Positions 34,515 to 46,892 are shown, numbered from the stretch's first letter. The stretch is DNA of 64,000 nt from Epiperipatus broadwayi (GCA_028023455.1 JAQFVV010000021.1:8520853-8584852), one strand, 5' to 3'. The notes: a model not told the origin generated them from the letters alone. Translations and numbers: made by a program.

Positions 34515-37500
34515 ACAAATTTCATGCATTTAGGTATGTATAATTTCAGTTATTATATGCATTATATTTTCTTTTCAATATAATTATACAATTATAAAGA
34601 TGGAACATTACTTTTAATAATTTATTTTTATTGAAATAATCCCATTTATTAGTTACATTTTTAGTTTATAAAAGAAATAAGTCAAATAGTATAAACAATA
34701 TATCTATATTTCTTTATCATATTGAAATAGTATATTTCCTCTGTCATATACATTTTACCTATTTTGCACCTCCAACCTCTATATGTACCAGGTTTAAACC
34801 CAGCAAGAATATTCTTTTAGATGCCTACATGGTTGTATATGTACAGCCACGTATATATATATATGTGTGTGTGAGTATCTATGTTTGTTATCTAATTAGT
34901 GTAGTGAGGATTACAACAGTAATTATTTAAAAGTAATATATATATATTAAATTATTGTTTATATTTATTTTAAAGTAAATTTGTATTTTAATATGCTTAA
35001 ATGGCATGTATATAAGTGTCTTTCACATACCACTATGATACATATATAGTCTTGTTATTCCATCATGTATAATATTTTTCTAAGTTAATTTAAAATTACG
35101 TGTAAATTAACTCAATTGATATACACCTGTTTTAACTTATCATGATGATTAAATCTAAAATTTGTTTAGACAATAAATGTTTGTCAAAAATATATCTCGG
35201 TTGTAAACAAGATTTAGTCAATTGTGACTACTGCTTAAATCTTGATGAAAAATAAATGATAAAACACCCTGTTCTGGGGAAAAGACAAAACAGAAAAGTT
35301 ATTTTAATAATTCAAAATATAAAATCTTAAAGGTGTTAATTGCTTAGCTCACCAGAAAAAAATGTGTTATTAAAAATTATATCTTGGTTTTAAGTGAGTA
35401 TAAATAGGCTAGTTTTTTCTATGCTAAATATATACTCTGTAAAATTTAGAAATTGTCAACTAATATACTTCATGTCAGTTTAAACCTTAATATGGTTGAG
35501 TAGGGCAAGCAGAATTTGCTGTTTCCCAAACCCAGGGAATGGTAACATCCATCTCCATTTTATGTATCAAAGTGGTACATAGCTGTCTTAGCAATGGAAT
35601 ATGTTCCTGTCAAATAATTTGCTGCACTAAGACCTCAACTGAAAGAATGCTGCCTATTCTGAGAACAAGAATTGCTATTGAACTTGCCACCAAGAAATGC
35701 CATCAAACAAGCTGCACCTAAGAAGTCTAGGTAATAACTCCTAAGTACACTGCAAAGACCTCTAAAAATGAACATTAACTTTAAAAGCTATAGTTATTTT
35801 AAATTTCAATGAATGTTTGAAGCTGATTTCTAAAACTTTATCTAAATTAAATGTAAAGCCATTGATAATTACTTGCCCAATTCTTTGTAAGCTTAAATAC
35901 ATAAACTCTCTAATACTATGCATATTAAGATGTAAAATTAATATTAATTTGTTCCTAAAACATATCTTTTATTTTCATATGCGGTGATGCCTATGTTGTT
36001 TCTTAAATCTTTCATTTTATTTTATACATGATAATATGCCAAATATAGCTTGAAACAATGAACATAATTCTGTATTGAATGTATCATAATTTATATCTTT
36101 GAATTAAAATATTAATAATGCTTATTTAGCCTAACCTAAATTGCTGTTTCAAAATTATGTTATATTAAAATAATAAGATCTGTTCACCTTGTGATAGATA
36201 TTATGATATAAATTGATTTAGATCTATATTTGTTAGATAGTTATTATAGTTTGCATATTATAATTATAAATTATAATTTTAAACATAATTTTATTTGATA
36301 GTTAAAGCCTAGCCAGAGAGATATAATATCAAGGTATATTTTATAGCTTATTAATAATTGTAGACCCCTTCAAATATACCTTTCCTCCCTTTTTGTAGAA
36401 CCCAATTAGTGATGCAGATAATTAATTATTAATTGAGATTAAAAATATTAATATAGCTTTTTTTATTATGGCATTATATTTAAGTACTTAATTTTATAAA
36501 CTGGCTTTCATTGGGAATGCAGATAGTAGCTATCTGTTCAAGGTACCTTTAGTTTAGGCTTGACATACCCTTTGCCTTGTGCATTGTGGGTGTGTACTTA
36601 TGAAGTTTGTATTCACACACTAATGCCTTGCTACCTTTCAATGGGATCACAGTGAAGGCTGTCCCCATTCATTCACCTACCCTTATCATGGTGGACACCA
36701 AGACACACCCACAAAGCATCGTGTTTAGAACTCAGAATTTTCATTTAATAGAACTGGGGCATGAGGATCCAGACACTTTTTTAAATTAATCCTATCTGAG
36801 TTCAGAACTCAGAATTTTCATTATTAGCAAGCCATTCAGTCTCAAGGTATTGCACATATGAGATGTGAAATCCTGTGAGTAACTGCTCATCCACACGACC
36901 ATATCTTTACTAATATTTAGCATGTGTCTATAGCAAATATAAGTAATACTAGTTTATCCAGTTCTTCTTTTGTAAGATATCTATTTAGAATTTGTCTGAA
37001 ACCATGAATCTCTTATTGATAGACTTAGATCTGCATTGCTCTTGAGCTTTATTATTATTTTCAAATCTTATTTGATTTATTAAACAGCAGCCATATTAGC
37101 ACTGTGTTAATTGGTATATCTCTGGCTAGTATTGTTATATATCAGACAGAAAAACACAGTAGAGAAATATTATTTGACATATATTAATTTCTATAAGCAT
37201 GAATTATTTACCATACATGAAGTTATTAAACACCATGTAATGAGATTGTATGCTGTAATCTTTAATCAATCTCATTCCATGGTATAATGCCTGCATGTAT
37301 CAAATCCTACTTATATATTGTGCTTTCCAATTGCAGGTGCATCTTAGTTAAATGATTTTCCAATTTTACTTATTATTATTATTATTAAAACCTATTTGAT
37401 ATTTACCTTGTCTTCCTTATCATTTAATTGTATTCCAATTCCAATTAAATTATTATTGTTTAAATATGTTTGATATGCATTAGAATTAATTATTGATATT

Positions 37501-37795
37501 ACATTAACTTTAATATTATTAAGTTTATTGACCCAGTTTGTAATACTTATGTGATTGGGATTTGGATCTCATGTCTCTCACAGTTTGAAGCCAGCTCATG
37601 TATTAAATAAGGTCCATGTGTAATCTCAGAAATGTCATCCATAAGGTGTTAAACCATGGAGCACTAATAAATAAGTTGAAGCTTGGTTGGACATGGAATC
37701 TTCCTATTCCAGTTTGATCAGGTTTAGTGTATTTTACTTGGTTTCTAGGTTTTGTTACGTGAATGTACAAATCTGACCATTAGAATATATATATA
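34515..37795. other. AT-rich DNA with two less AT-rich unassigned blocks
   Basis: Blocks at about 35480-35740 and 36520-36880 have noticeably higher G+C than their surroundings and look like old repeats or coding relics, but neither strand gives a family motif I recognise. In the second, AACTCAGAATTTTCATT occurs twice (about 36728 and 36808). The 60-codon open frames in these blocks are not supported as genes. Confidence 0.4.
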
Positions 37796-38031
37796 TATCA
37801 CCATTAAAAGCCAATCAACACTTAGCGTCTTTAAGTTATTTTACTGAGAGAGAATATTTAGAGATCGTTTAAAATTACCCAAAAGAGAAAAGAAATTCAT
37901 CTGAGAAATCTACCAGAATACACTTAAATTAAAGGTAAGATCTTTATTTACTAGATCATTGAATGGAATTGTGAAAAAATCGCTCTATAACAAGATTTAG
38001 AAACAAAAATGTAATTAATGCAGAGATCGCC

Positions 38032-39560
38032 ATGTCAGAGCTTAGCGATTCAGAAAAAGAATCAGTATCAAAAAAAAAAAAGATTTTCTAAAGCCATCCA
38101 GCTTTCAAAAAGCTAAATTACTGATCAAAACACTATTACCTAACAGGAAAAATCCAAAAACTCAGAAAATACCTAAAAAGTCATTAGAAAAGATCGATGG
38201 AAAAAATATTATAGATAACGTTAATCAAAGCTCAGAGTCAGTTAATATGAGTGATAACATAAGCTTACACCTTTCCGATAATAACAAACAATATCTAAAT
38301 AAAAAATCTGATGAATCGCACATTTTTATTAATGATACTTCAGAATCTAGTTCATCTAACCAAAATATTTCAAATAATCAATTTTCTTTTCAAAATAATT
38401 CTGAAATTGTAACAAATTTACAATCTAAAGGAAAGTCTAATCGTAGCGAAATGCAAAGCCTTATGCATAATGCACAAACATATACTGAGAACGTTCAGTT
38501 AACCAAAGGCCAACTTGCAAATAATGAACAAGCGAATTTAGACCCTCCTGAACATGGTAATGTTAAAGATATATCCATAAATGTAGTTAAAACACAAAAT
38601 TTAATACCACAATGCCCTATCCCTAGAATGAAAAAAAGAAAATCAGAAATCCTAGCCTCGGATAGTGACTTGAGCGAGTTGGGCTCACAATCTTCTAGCG
38701 ATTCAAACGAGTTAATTTATCAATCACCGAAAGAAACAACAGACCTTAAAACAGAAGAAAATATTAGCAAAAAAACTACAGGCGTGTTCTACATTAGGAA
38801 AACATACGATGAATGTGAAAGCAAATCAAAAATTACATCAGTTAAATCTAAAGAATCAAAAAAAGTCCGGAGCCCAGAGCAGAGCCCAGAGCATAACGCT
38901 CAGGTATCGGATACTTATGTAATCTCCGGACAAAATAATAGAAGTTTATTTAAAATGGATAGCATGGACTCACTCATCAATAGCGAAACTTATCACATAC
39001 CACAAACAAACAAACCACACAAAAGTTCTCAAGTAACAATGTACCTATACTAACAAAGATAAAACCAAAAGATTTAAACACAGCTACACACAATCAAAAA
39101 CAGCCATACAATCTGATACATGCCAACAATCAGGATAAAATGCTACCTTCACAAAACCAAATACCAGATCTCAATAGAGGCAAGACTCAAAACAAAATAA
39201 TTAAGAAGTCGTCTTGTAAAACAAAACACACATTGAATCTGAGTATAAACCTTATGATGAAACTGAAATGGAGCTTACACAATCCATAATTATAAACAAT
39301 AAAAGGAAATCTTTCACAAACCAAAAGGCAGACTCAGAAGATGAAGGTTGTAGTTCCATAGCTCCAGCAAATACTATTAAATCTAGCACAACAAGCAGTA
39401 TCAAGAAGATAAGAAAGACAAGTAACCCTATAATTCCAAACCCATCAAATGGAATAGATAGAGAAGACACATGTGAATCTGTCAATCTTTTAACACCAAC
39501 CTTTTCAGAAGATTTTCAAGTCCTCCGACCAAATATAAGACCAATTCACCATCTATAAAC
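38032..39560 (+). pseudogene. LINE first ORF (Ser/Asn/Lys-rich, ORF1-like), frameshifted
   Basis: The frame starts at ATG 38032 (MSELSDSEKESVSKKKK). It slips in a run of 12 A (about 38070-38082) and continues DFLKPSSFQKAKLLIKTLL into the 268-codon open frame whose first Met is at 38247. That frame runs to 39053, where a slip leads to VPILTKIKPKDLNTATHNQK, and a further slip near 39235 gives the Ser-rich MELTQSIIINNKRKSF frame ending at 39558. The whole would be about 500 residues, hydrophilic and low complexity, with no RRM or zinc knuckle that I can see. Such basic, disordered proteins are compatible with a LINE ORF1 RNA-binding product, but position before the RT is the main argument. Confidence 0.55.
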
Positions 39561-39589
39561 CCGCTTGTGGTTATCTATGACTCTTGGAT

Positions 39590-40560
39590 TACATCAGAAC
39601 CAACAGAAAATCCAAGCTCATTGCCATACAACTTGACATATCTGAGGCATTTTACTCAGTCAATATCAGCACACTGCTGAATATTTTGGAGGGCCTTGGT
39701 GTTCCCTCCCAGATAATTCAAGATACTGGACAATTTACTACACAATAGGGAAATTCACATATCACTCAATGGAGTATATACAAACAGTTTTACTCCGAAT
39801 ACTTCAATCCCACAAGGATCTCCACTCAGTGCTCTCCTGTTTGCCTGTTACATCAATCCACTTCTTAAAGACATTGAAGATAACCTACCTGGAGTATATA
39901 TACCCAGACTCAAAAGAACGATCAAGGCAGTTGCTTACATGGATGATGTCTTGATCATTCTGCCAACTCAGAAATATCTAAACACACTATAAGAAATATT
40001 GGACAAATATACAAATCTATCAGACCTAAAAATAAATACAGGAAAATCCACAGCTTGGTCTATCCTATCTGGAAAAAAAATCAAATCGCGCTTCCAAGTT
40101 GAACCACAGAAATTTCTGGGATTTAATATTTCAAAATCGTAATCAGCAATGTCTAAAGAACTTCAGGCAAAAATCCTCCAGTCCACAGACCAGATCACTA
40201 AGACCCTCTCAAAGGTATACCTTTTGCTCTATGGTAAGGTTTCACTGCTAAATATAAAGATTTACAGCAAAATTGCATACTACCTGCCAATGATGAATGC
40301 AAATAAAACATTCATCAAGAAAATTGAGCAATATTGCTCAAGATTACTATGGAAAGGGCAAACTGTTTCCATCAGCATGAGAAACATGCAGGAAAACAAA
40401 AGATTAAATGGAATGTCTCTACATTCCATCACTTCAATAAACTATCAGAAATCACACACTCTGATATATAATCTAGTCCAAAAGTATGGCCATGACCAGA
40501 TCACCGAATCCATAATTCCTACCGACACCCCACCCCCCAAAAATTAAGCTGGCTTGACCA
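39590..40560 (+). pseudogene. LINE reverse transcriptase, 5'-deleted
   Basis: Reading through a few stops and frameshifts: AIQLDISEAFYSVNI (motif A), LEGLGVPSQIIQD, SIPQGSPLSALLFACYINPL (motif B, near 39805), AVAYMDDVLIIL (motif C, YMDD at 39936-39947), LKINTGKSTAW (motif D), QKFLGFNISKS (motif E), then the thumb, including LLYGKVSLLNIKIYSKIAYY within 40149-40547. The motif C box is YMDD where LINEs usually have YADD or FADD. RT motifs before A and the whole endonuclease are missing. Stops occur, for example, at LNTL* and ISKS*. Confidence 0.85.
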
Positions 40561-40576
40561 CCTAATCCTGTCAACA

Positions 40577-40948
40577 ATGCAACAAAATACAAATGCCCAT
40601 AACAACTATCAAAGCAAGATCAAACTGTGGGATGCCCATCGCATCCTTAAACAAAATAATCAAATCTCTTCTACAAGATTAGGAATAACTAATCACAAGC
40701 TGATTACCCTATTCAAGTATTGGGCTCTAGAACCAAAATATTTAGATTACTTACTTAAAATTAATCTGGATGCCATGCCAGTCAACTGGTTCCTCAGATA
40801 TAAAAGATCTATCACCAAAGTCCAATCAATTTGCCACAGCTGTGGCAGGGATGAGGAAACATTTGACCACATAATTAAAACATGCATGGGTCTAGGTAAT
40901 ATTAAAACAATAATATTTAACAATTCAAAGATATTTTACTTAATATAA
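40577..40948 (+). pseudogene. LINE C-terminal region with CCHC-like motif
   Basis: 123 codons, one frame away from the RT thumb. It includes LWDAHRILKQNNQISSTRLG and, near the end, CHSCGRDEETFDHIIKTC, a C-x2-C-x8-H-x4-C arrangement common at the C-termini of LINE RT proteins. The sequence after 40948 (GRDIPTIRLSIFITYAIW, KIKQRDKTLATTFIFQETW) continues the protein in another frame to about 41165. Confidence 0.75.
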
Positions 40949-41304
40949 AAGAATGCATTCGTGGAAGAGATATTCCTACAATCAGGCTGTCAATTTTCAT
41001 CACCTATGCCATTTGGATTGTAAGGTGCAAGGCACAATACCAACATCCCAAGCCAGATGAAAACTCATTATTTATTCAGAGCATAGAGAAAATTAAACAA
41101 AGAGACAAAACTCTTGCCACAACATTCATTTTTCAAGAGACATGGAAGCTATATCAGACTCTCTAATAAAGTTAACAAAGAACTTAACCACTAAATACCT
41201 ATCCCTGTTTAACTCAATAATGTTAGTTCCATAACTCATCTAATATTGTAATTGTTCATTATCCATATTTGTAATATATCACCCATATTAATTAGTTTAA
41301 TAAA

Positions 41305-41940
41305 TGTTTTTGAGAAACACTTAGCCAATCCCAATATAGATAATAATCAACAATCTCAAACTGTTGTCAAGGCAATGTCTTTTTAACAATTGTGCCAATT
41401 AAAATTTGGTGTAAATTCAGTATGTAATGGAATGTCAGCATAATTTTTAGTAATGCTTAGTTGATTTTAATATAGAGTGCACTAGCCAAAGAGCATTAAA
41501 ATAGGTTACTTACAACAATGAAATATTAAGACAGGAAATGTGTTGTTATTATTATTGCAACATAAAATTATAAATTAATTTTATTCATTTAAAATGCATA
41601 TATAAATAATAAAGTTAATAGCTTTCTAATCAAATTATTATTTGTATATGTATTTTGGTTATTGCATTTGTGAATAATAGATTATAAACAACATACACAA
41701 ATGTTCAATATCTTAAATGTGTTTGTTGTTATGTTGTATGATCTATCTAATGATTATATATTATTTTAAATTTATTATTATTGTTGTAAAAGTAATTTTA
41801 AACATGGAATGCAGTATGATTTTGATATAAGAGTAACTAAAGAGTATAACCTTGTTTTTTTAATGACATCAATTATACAAGTTTATAAAAGGGATTGAAT
41901 GATTCATATTCACACTTTCATGTTCTGACTTTGTTAGATG
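41305..41940. other. AT-rich DNA, no feature seen
   Basis: No recognisable repeat or coding similarity. Confidence 0.5.
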
Positions 41941-41944
41941 TGAA

Positions 41945-42165
41945 TTAAGCCAATAAACATCACATGATCACCATTTCTTATACTTGCTTTTAACTGTTAT
42001 TACAACAGGCAAAACTCACTATATGTATTGCCACACCAGAAACTAGTCTGGGGATATTGGACGAGTAAACACTAGATGGGGATTTTATGCACAAGCCTTC
42101 TGGAATTCATTAATTACTCTAGCTTGCTGTGTGTGGCAATATATATAATGGGTTTTGCTTGTTTT
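41945..42165 (+). mobile_element. Repeat family A, copy 6 (foldback, core deleted)
   Basis: AACATCACATGATCACCATT, AGGCAAAACTCACTATATGT, ATTGCCACACCAGAAACTAG, TCTGGGGATATTGGACGAGT, TTTTATGCACAAGCCTTCTG and an inverted right end (GTGTGGCAATATATATAATG, GGTTTTGCTTG). The CTGATGA half of the core is missing: the left arm is joined directly to CCAGAAACTAG. Confidence 0.62.
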
Positions 42166-42169
42166 AAGA

Positions 42170-44340
42170 TGCAAATCTAAGCTCTTTCCTTTATTTTAAA
42201 AGTATTTAATCACTGACTATAAAAATGATGGGATAAGAAGAATTATATTTCTCCAGAAAAACTGGACAGGATTACTGAAAATTTGTTAAAGGAATGAGAA
42301 AGTAATTTATAGCATTCAAACTCATCTCAATAATTCCCTATTAAAAATGGATATCACATGTGAACAAAATGCTTCAATAATGAAATATAAAAGCTAACAA
42401 TATAATATTGTATATGAGAATTATTTTCATCTGCATATAAAATTTTATAACATGGATGAAGTGTTTGAACTCAGGATTTAAATCAATTTATTTGTGTGGT
42501 ATACCATCAGAAATGAAGATCGGCATCTGTTCATTCATAATGCCATTGAAATATTAAATACCTGCAAAACAAATAATAAAATTTGATATTTGAAAAATAT
42601 TAGTAACACAAGACACATTATTGCAATAACTATTTTTGGTACTTTTATTTGGTTTATATTAATAAATATCATTAAAATTAAAGCTTGTGGAATAAACATT
42701 GGAAGTATTGTGTTACTTTAAAGTGCTTTACAGGAGGATGGTGAATCATGTCATATATTAATATGTATTTTTTAGGTATTTAATTGTATAATATTCATAA
42801 ATGTAACTGATTACTACATGTTAAGTTAGATGATTGTTTATCTTATCTAAGTGAAATAAAAGAGTTAAGTTTAGTGTAAATATCTATTTATACCTTAAAA
42901 TTTAATAATTAAAACTTTGATTAAAATATTATTCTCTTATTCATTAACTGAAAATTATGTTTCAATACATACTTATAAGTATTGAAAGTGTAAAAGAACT
43001 ATATTGTAGTAATTATTTCTTGGTATTTTATTTGAAAAGTAAGTAAATAAGTAAACTTAGGATTATTATATTTTATTTCAATTAATAATTTTAGTATGAA
43101 GATTAAAAACATGTCATTAACTTTCTTGTTTTTCAAAGAGGGTATATGTACAACATTTTTGTCATTTCACACACACATATATATTATAAATTAAGCATTA
43201 TATGGGTGAATTTTAATGTATAAAAATCTATTTGTTATTATTAATTTCAATAGAGAATATATTTCATAATATGTTATTATAATATATGTTTCAAATGTCT
43301 ATTTTCTATTTGTCACTTATTTTTTTAATATTTATTGTTAATAAATTTTAAATTCATTTAAAACTAATAAATTTGCGTTAGTAGTCATTCAGTTTATAAT
43401 GCAAATCTATTAGCTAATAGTATTTTGATAGATAATAGCCATGTATTGACATACACAATATAGTTTAAACAATCCAGAAGTTAAATGATTGTATTTGTAT
43501 TTGTACAATTATATATTATTATCATCATGATAAATCCAATATATTATCATTTAAACCAGGTATACACTGAGTGGCAATACGTATAGAAAGTTTCGCCTGT
43601 TTTATACACTTTCATGTAGTAATAAATTGTTTTGTTATTGCTAAATATTTAATAAGTAATTAGATTATCATATTTATTGGGATAATTATAAGTAATAGTT
43701 ATTTTAAGATGGAAATTTATATCTATGCTAGTTTGATAGTCTATAGTGTACAAATATATTAATTATTTAGAATAAACAAAGATGGTTGTGATTGGATGAC
43801 TGCATATTCTTTTAGATTGTTGGATGAATGTTATAGCAATTTATTATTTAGTTATAAAGATGATAACCTTATTATATTATAAAATTGGTAATAACATATT
43901 TTAAAACTGGTATTTGAATCCCATTAAATACAATGAATTACTTTGTTTAAATTTAAAACTCATCAATATAAATCGTAAATTTAATCTAAATACTAAGCTG
44001 TAATATTGATATTTAATTATAATAGATTAGTAATATTATACATATTAGGGTGTTTATAATTTAAAGTTTAGTAACTTAGTTTTATTGATTTGGAAGATAA
44101 TTCATTGTGATTAGTCAATAGTACCATATAAGTGTTAAATAAGAACCTTTCATTTAGTTCGTGTTACCATGATTGGATATTGTAAATTTTAAAGTTATTT
44201 AAAGGATTAATTTTATTTTAAATTATTATAAGTTGGTGAAAATGTTGAAATATTGTAAATTAACCAACCTTGTGTATTGTGTTTTATTATAATTTAAAAA
44301 TGAGAAATTTTATTTTTATTACAATTTGACATTTTGAATT
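42170..44340. other. AT-rich DNA, no gene seen
   Basis: A short family A fragment (GAGTGGCAATACGTATAGAA and TTTCGCCTGTTTTA, 43569-43602) is the only repeat recognised. Confidence 0.5.
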
Positions 44341-44399
44341 TATGTTTTAAAAGAGAAAAATGTATATATTTATTAAAGATAGATTAGTGTATGTAAATG

Positions 44400-44945
44400 T
44401 ATAAGACAACCAAAATCTTTTATCATAATCACTTTTATCCATTACAACTGTAGTGTCACCTTTGTCTGCAGGAAGAATGATTATAGATGTATCCTGTTTG
44501 AGAGATTTAATAGCTTTCCTCTCATCACATAAAATGTTTAATTTCTGCTTGTGAACTTGATGTCTTTTAAGGGTCCTTTTTATTCCCAGCATAATTCTGC
44601 TGCTTCTTCTAGACTCAAGTTTTGGGTCACCTCCTCAGTGCCTGCCATTATAACAAATAATGGAACAGTAGATGGTGTAATGGTGAAATTCAAACCCTTT
44701 TTAAGAATTGATAATTCAGCATCAGTAAAGTGTTTAGAACTAAGATTTTTCACTGATGACAAGGATAGATTAGTTGCAGTATGATTTTTGACTTGCTCCT
44801 GTAGATTTACAAGCTTCTGCTCCTGAAGTTATTTTATCCTTCCATGTAACTTACAATATGATCTGTTCACTGCTTGACAAATTCTTGAGAAATCTTCATC
44901 TGTAACTTTATTTTGTAGAAATGATTCCACATTTCTAATAGAATG
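44400..44945 (-). pseudogene. Penelope-like element (PLE) protein, N-terminal fragment
   Basis: The minus strand reads, with one stop and one frameshift near 44590: ESFLQNKVTDEDFSRICQAV, NLQEQVKNHT, VKNLSSKHFTDAELSILKKG, LNFTITPSTVP, NLSLEEAAELCWE, GIKRTLKRHQVHKQKL, AIKSLKQDTSIIILPADKGD and TTVVMDKSDYDKR, then similarity ends. NLSS..LTDAE...L.KGLNF..TP followed by ILPADKG.ATVVMD..DY is the signature of the region before the reverse transcriptase in Penelope-like retroelements (Poseidon/Neptune type). The RT core is not present downstream. The fragment is a relic; plus-strand open frames here are shadows. Confidence 0.82.
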
Positions 44946-45094
44946 TAATGTTTAATACTTCGTAAACCGCTGAACCTTTATACTTTCTCTGAATAAGGCC
45001 TCATTTGAATGGTTAAATAAACAATAATTTTACTAAATACTTTTTACAACTTTTGACATATTCATGAATAATTTTGCTACTGCTAATAACAGCT

Positions 45095-45395
45095 TGTGTA
45101 AGGATAGGAAATGGTAATCATGTAATGTTATGGTGGTTCTAAAATCATTCTTCCTATGGAAAGATGGTGACTGTGGTTTTTGATAAACCAAGGACACTAA
45201 AGTGTATAGATGTTGAACTGTATTCAGATCTATATGACTACGAATGAGCTTAGATTGAAAATATTTATGTTTTGATTTTGAGCCCCTTGCTTTATAGTTA
45301 GCTAAATAGGTAAAGGGTAACTGATGGAGGGTTGCATTATATCTTTAGATCTAAGTGCAGTGTTCTCAGATCACAAAATTATATGGCTTGTTAAA
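45095..45395 (+). mobile_element. Repeat family A, copy 7 (5' part only)
   Basis: GGTAATCATGTAATGTTATG and AGTTAGCTAAATAGGTAAAG, GAGGGTTGCATTATATCTTT and AGATCTAAGTGCAGTGTTCT match the upstream part of copies 5 and 8. The copy stops at CTCAGATCAC, before the CTGATGA core. Confidence 0.55.
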
Positions 45396-45417
45396 TATGC
45401 TACATTGATAAAATACC

Positions 45418-45489
45418 CTATTCATGGAACAATTAAGCCTGAAAACATTTCTAAAACAATGTTTGCAGACATGATTGTTCCATGAATAG
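45418..45489. repeat. Short hairpin with 16-bp arms
   Basis: CTATTCATGGAACAAT (45418-45433) is the exact reverse complement of ATTGTTCCATGAATAG (45474-45489); inner GAAAACATT and AATGTTT extend it. It directly follows the truncated family A copy. Confidence 0.7.
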
Positions 45490-45590
45490 ATTATAAAAAG
45501 TTTTAGTATAACCTGTAATAAATATTATTAGAACATTAAAATATTAAATATATTTATAATAGCACACATTTTTATACGTATATCAATAAT

Positions 45591-46206
45591 TGAAGATGTG
45601 AGGTATGCAATTAAATTTATGAAGAAAGATAAAAGGTCCAGGAAATAATGGAAATGAAAGCAGGTAAGAAATAGAAAAACTGCTGGCAAGGCTATTTATA
45701 AAATATCTAAATGGTAAAAAGGTAATGGGTGATTAAAAGAATGCATTAACAATATTGACATTAAAAAGCTGATAAAGATTTTAAAAATTCTAGATCCAAC
45801 AGTATTTTAATAGTCCTATACATATTTTTTCTTCAAGATCATTACAATTTTTCTATACCAAACTTGGATTCTAACCAACCCAAAGAGCAAGTTGGATTTA
45901 AAAATGGTATTAGCACAATAGATCATCCTCAAGTACTGAAAACGTTATTGAAAAAATCAATGGTTATCAATTGCAATTTATAGGTTTTAAAATGGCATCT
46001 GAATTGATAAAAATATCCATGGTGCATAAAGCTTACATTAAGATGTAGATCTTTGGATATTGTCATGCTCAGAAGAATATATATAAAAAAATAATTAAAA
46101 TAATTAAATTACATGTTTATTTAAGAATATTAGCATTTAGATGTATGATGAGTGATTCCTCATCCGAAAAACAATTTATATCAGTTTTATTAAAATATTT
46201 TATATA
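45591..46206 (+). pseudogene. RTE retrotransposon fragment, left part
   Basis: With stops and frameshifts this strand follows the RTE RT domain: EDVRYAIKFMKKDK against EEVKHAIKCMKKGK of the 14-16-kb element, then the LAKLYTKCLN region (CTGGCAAGGCTATTTATAAA), EQVGFKNGISTIDH near 45887-45925, and VIKALDHQGI.PGYCH-like sequence near 46050. It is much more decayed than the 14-16-kb copy. Its right end is the target site of the hammerhead-bearing repeat; RTE sequence resumes after 46892. Confidence 0.75.
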
Positions 46207-46892
46207 TAGGATATATGAGCACAGACTCTCACATGACCCACACCTCTCCATTCTATCTCATAATACTGATACACTTCTCACATATATGTTGAAAATATAA
46301 ATATATGTGTTCAAGTGTATCAGTGTTATGAGATAGAGTGGAGAGTGGTGGGTCATGTGAAAGTCAATGCTCATATAACCTATATATTACATATATTGAT
46401 ACAGGTATATAATAAGCCTGTATTTCAGTTATTACAAAGTAGAGATGTCTGACCATCCCTCATATATGTATTAAATGGAGTACATGAGGGATCATATTGT
46501 CTTTAGGTCAACATGGGTGTGATGAGAATCTCAGCCTCAGGGTGGCCTTTGAGCATTCTATCATCAGATTTTCAATTGGATGGATGATTGAAGAGTTGGA
46601 GTGTGGAGTGGATTGAAGCCTATCCATTAAAGTATGAAAATTGATTATCTTAATATATATCTGAGCAACTTATTGCATATATGTGTAGAGATGATAATCT
46701 GGACCAACTGATGATTGCTGTTTTAGCATGAAATACATATATTGGTGATTATTTATCTTTTCGAAATATATGTGTTCGAGTGTATCAGTGTTATGAGATA
46801 GAGTGGAGAGAAAGGGTCGTGTGAAAGTCTGTGCTCATATCATATATTACATATATTGATACAGGTATATTATAAGCCTGTATTTCAGTTAC
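46207..46892 (+). mobile_element. 686-bp PLE-type repeat with hammerhead ribozyme, nested in RTE
   Basis: Inserted between AAAATATTTTATATA (46192-46206) and AAAATATTTTATGTA (46893-46907), a 15-bp target duplication with one difference. The outer ends are ATATGAGCACAGACTCTCAC and TAAGCCTGTATTTCAGTT. A unit of about 130 bp (GTGTATCAGTGTTATGAGAT, GAGTGGAGAG, GTGAAAGTC, GCTCATAT, GATACAGGTATAT) appears three times: inverted at the left end, direct at about 46305-46435, and direct at about 46765-46892; the first two form a long hairpin. The hammerhead lies just upstream of the last unit. No protein is encoded. Hammerhead motifs, inverted and tandem repeat units and 15-bp duplications together fit PLE terminal repeats (pLTRs) or related non-coding retrozymes. 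Confidence 0.75.
46693..46757 (+). ncRNA. Candidate type I hammerhead ribozyme, copy 1
   Basis: Core CTGATGA 46708-46714 and GAAA 46730-46733. Stem I is ACCAA (46703-46707) with TTGGT (46742-46746), and after an internal loop GATAA (46693-46697) with TTATC (46753-46757). Stem II is TGCT (46716-46719) with AGCA (46725-46728). Stem III is minimal, AT (46733-46734) with AT (46739-46740), 4-nt loop, as known for PLE hammerheads. Predicted cleavage follows A46741 (ATA triplet). Oddity: position 10.1/11.1 is a U-U mismatch (46715, 46729) where natural ribozymes prefer a G-C pair. Confidence 0.7.

Larger units (their letters stand above)
37800..41300 (+). mobile_element. Internally deleted L1/Tx1-type LINE
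   Basis: Order: a possible 5' untranslated region (37800-38031), a Ser/Asn/Lys-rich first ORF (38032 to about 39560), the middle and end of a reverse transcriptase (39590-40560), a C-terminal region with a CCHC-like motif (40577-40950) and a 3' region ending near 41300. The endonuclease and RT finger motifs expected between the ORFs are absent, so roughly 2 kb has been lost. Element ends are estimates; I saw no clear target duplication. Assignment to L1/Tx1 rests on the QGSPLSALLF and YMDD motifs and the C-terminal zinc-finger-like motif and is tentative at clade level. Confidence 0.75.

Noticed and set aside
35539-35721. Cys-rich 60-codon open frame as a small secreted protein or toxin-like gene
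   Set aside because: No signal peptide, no regular Cys spacing, no splice or promoter context; it lies in an unassigned old-repeat-like block.
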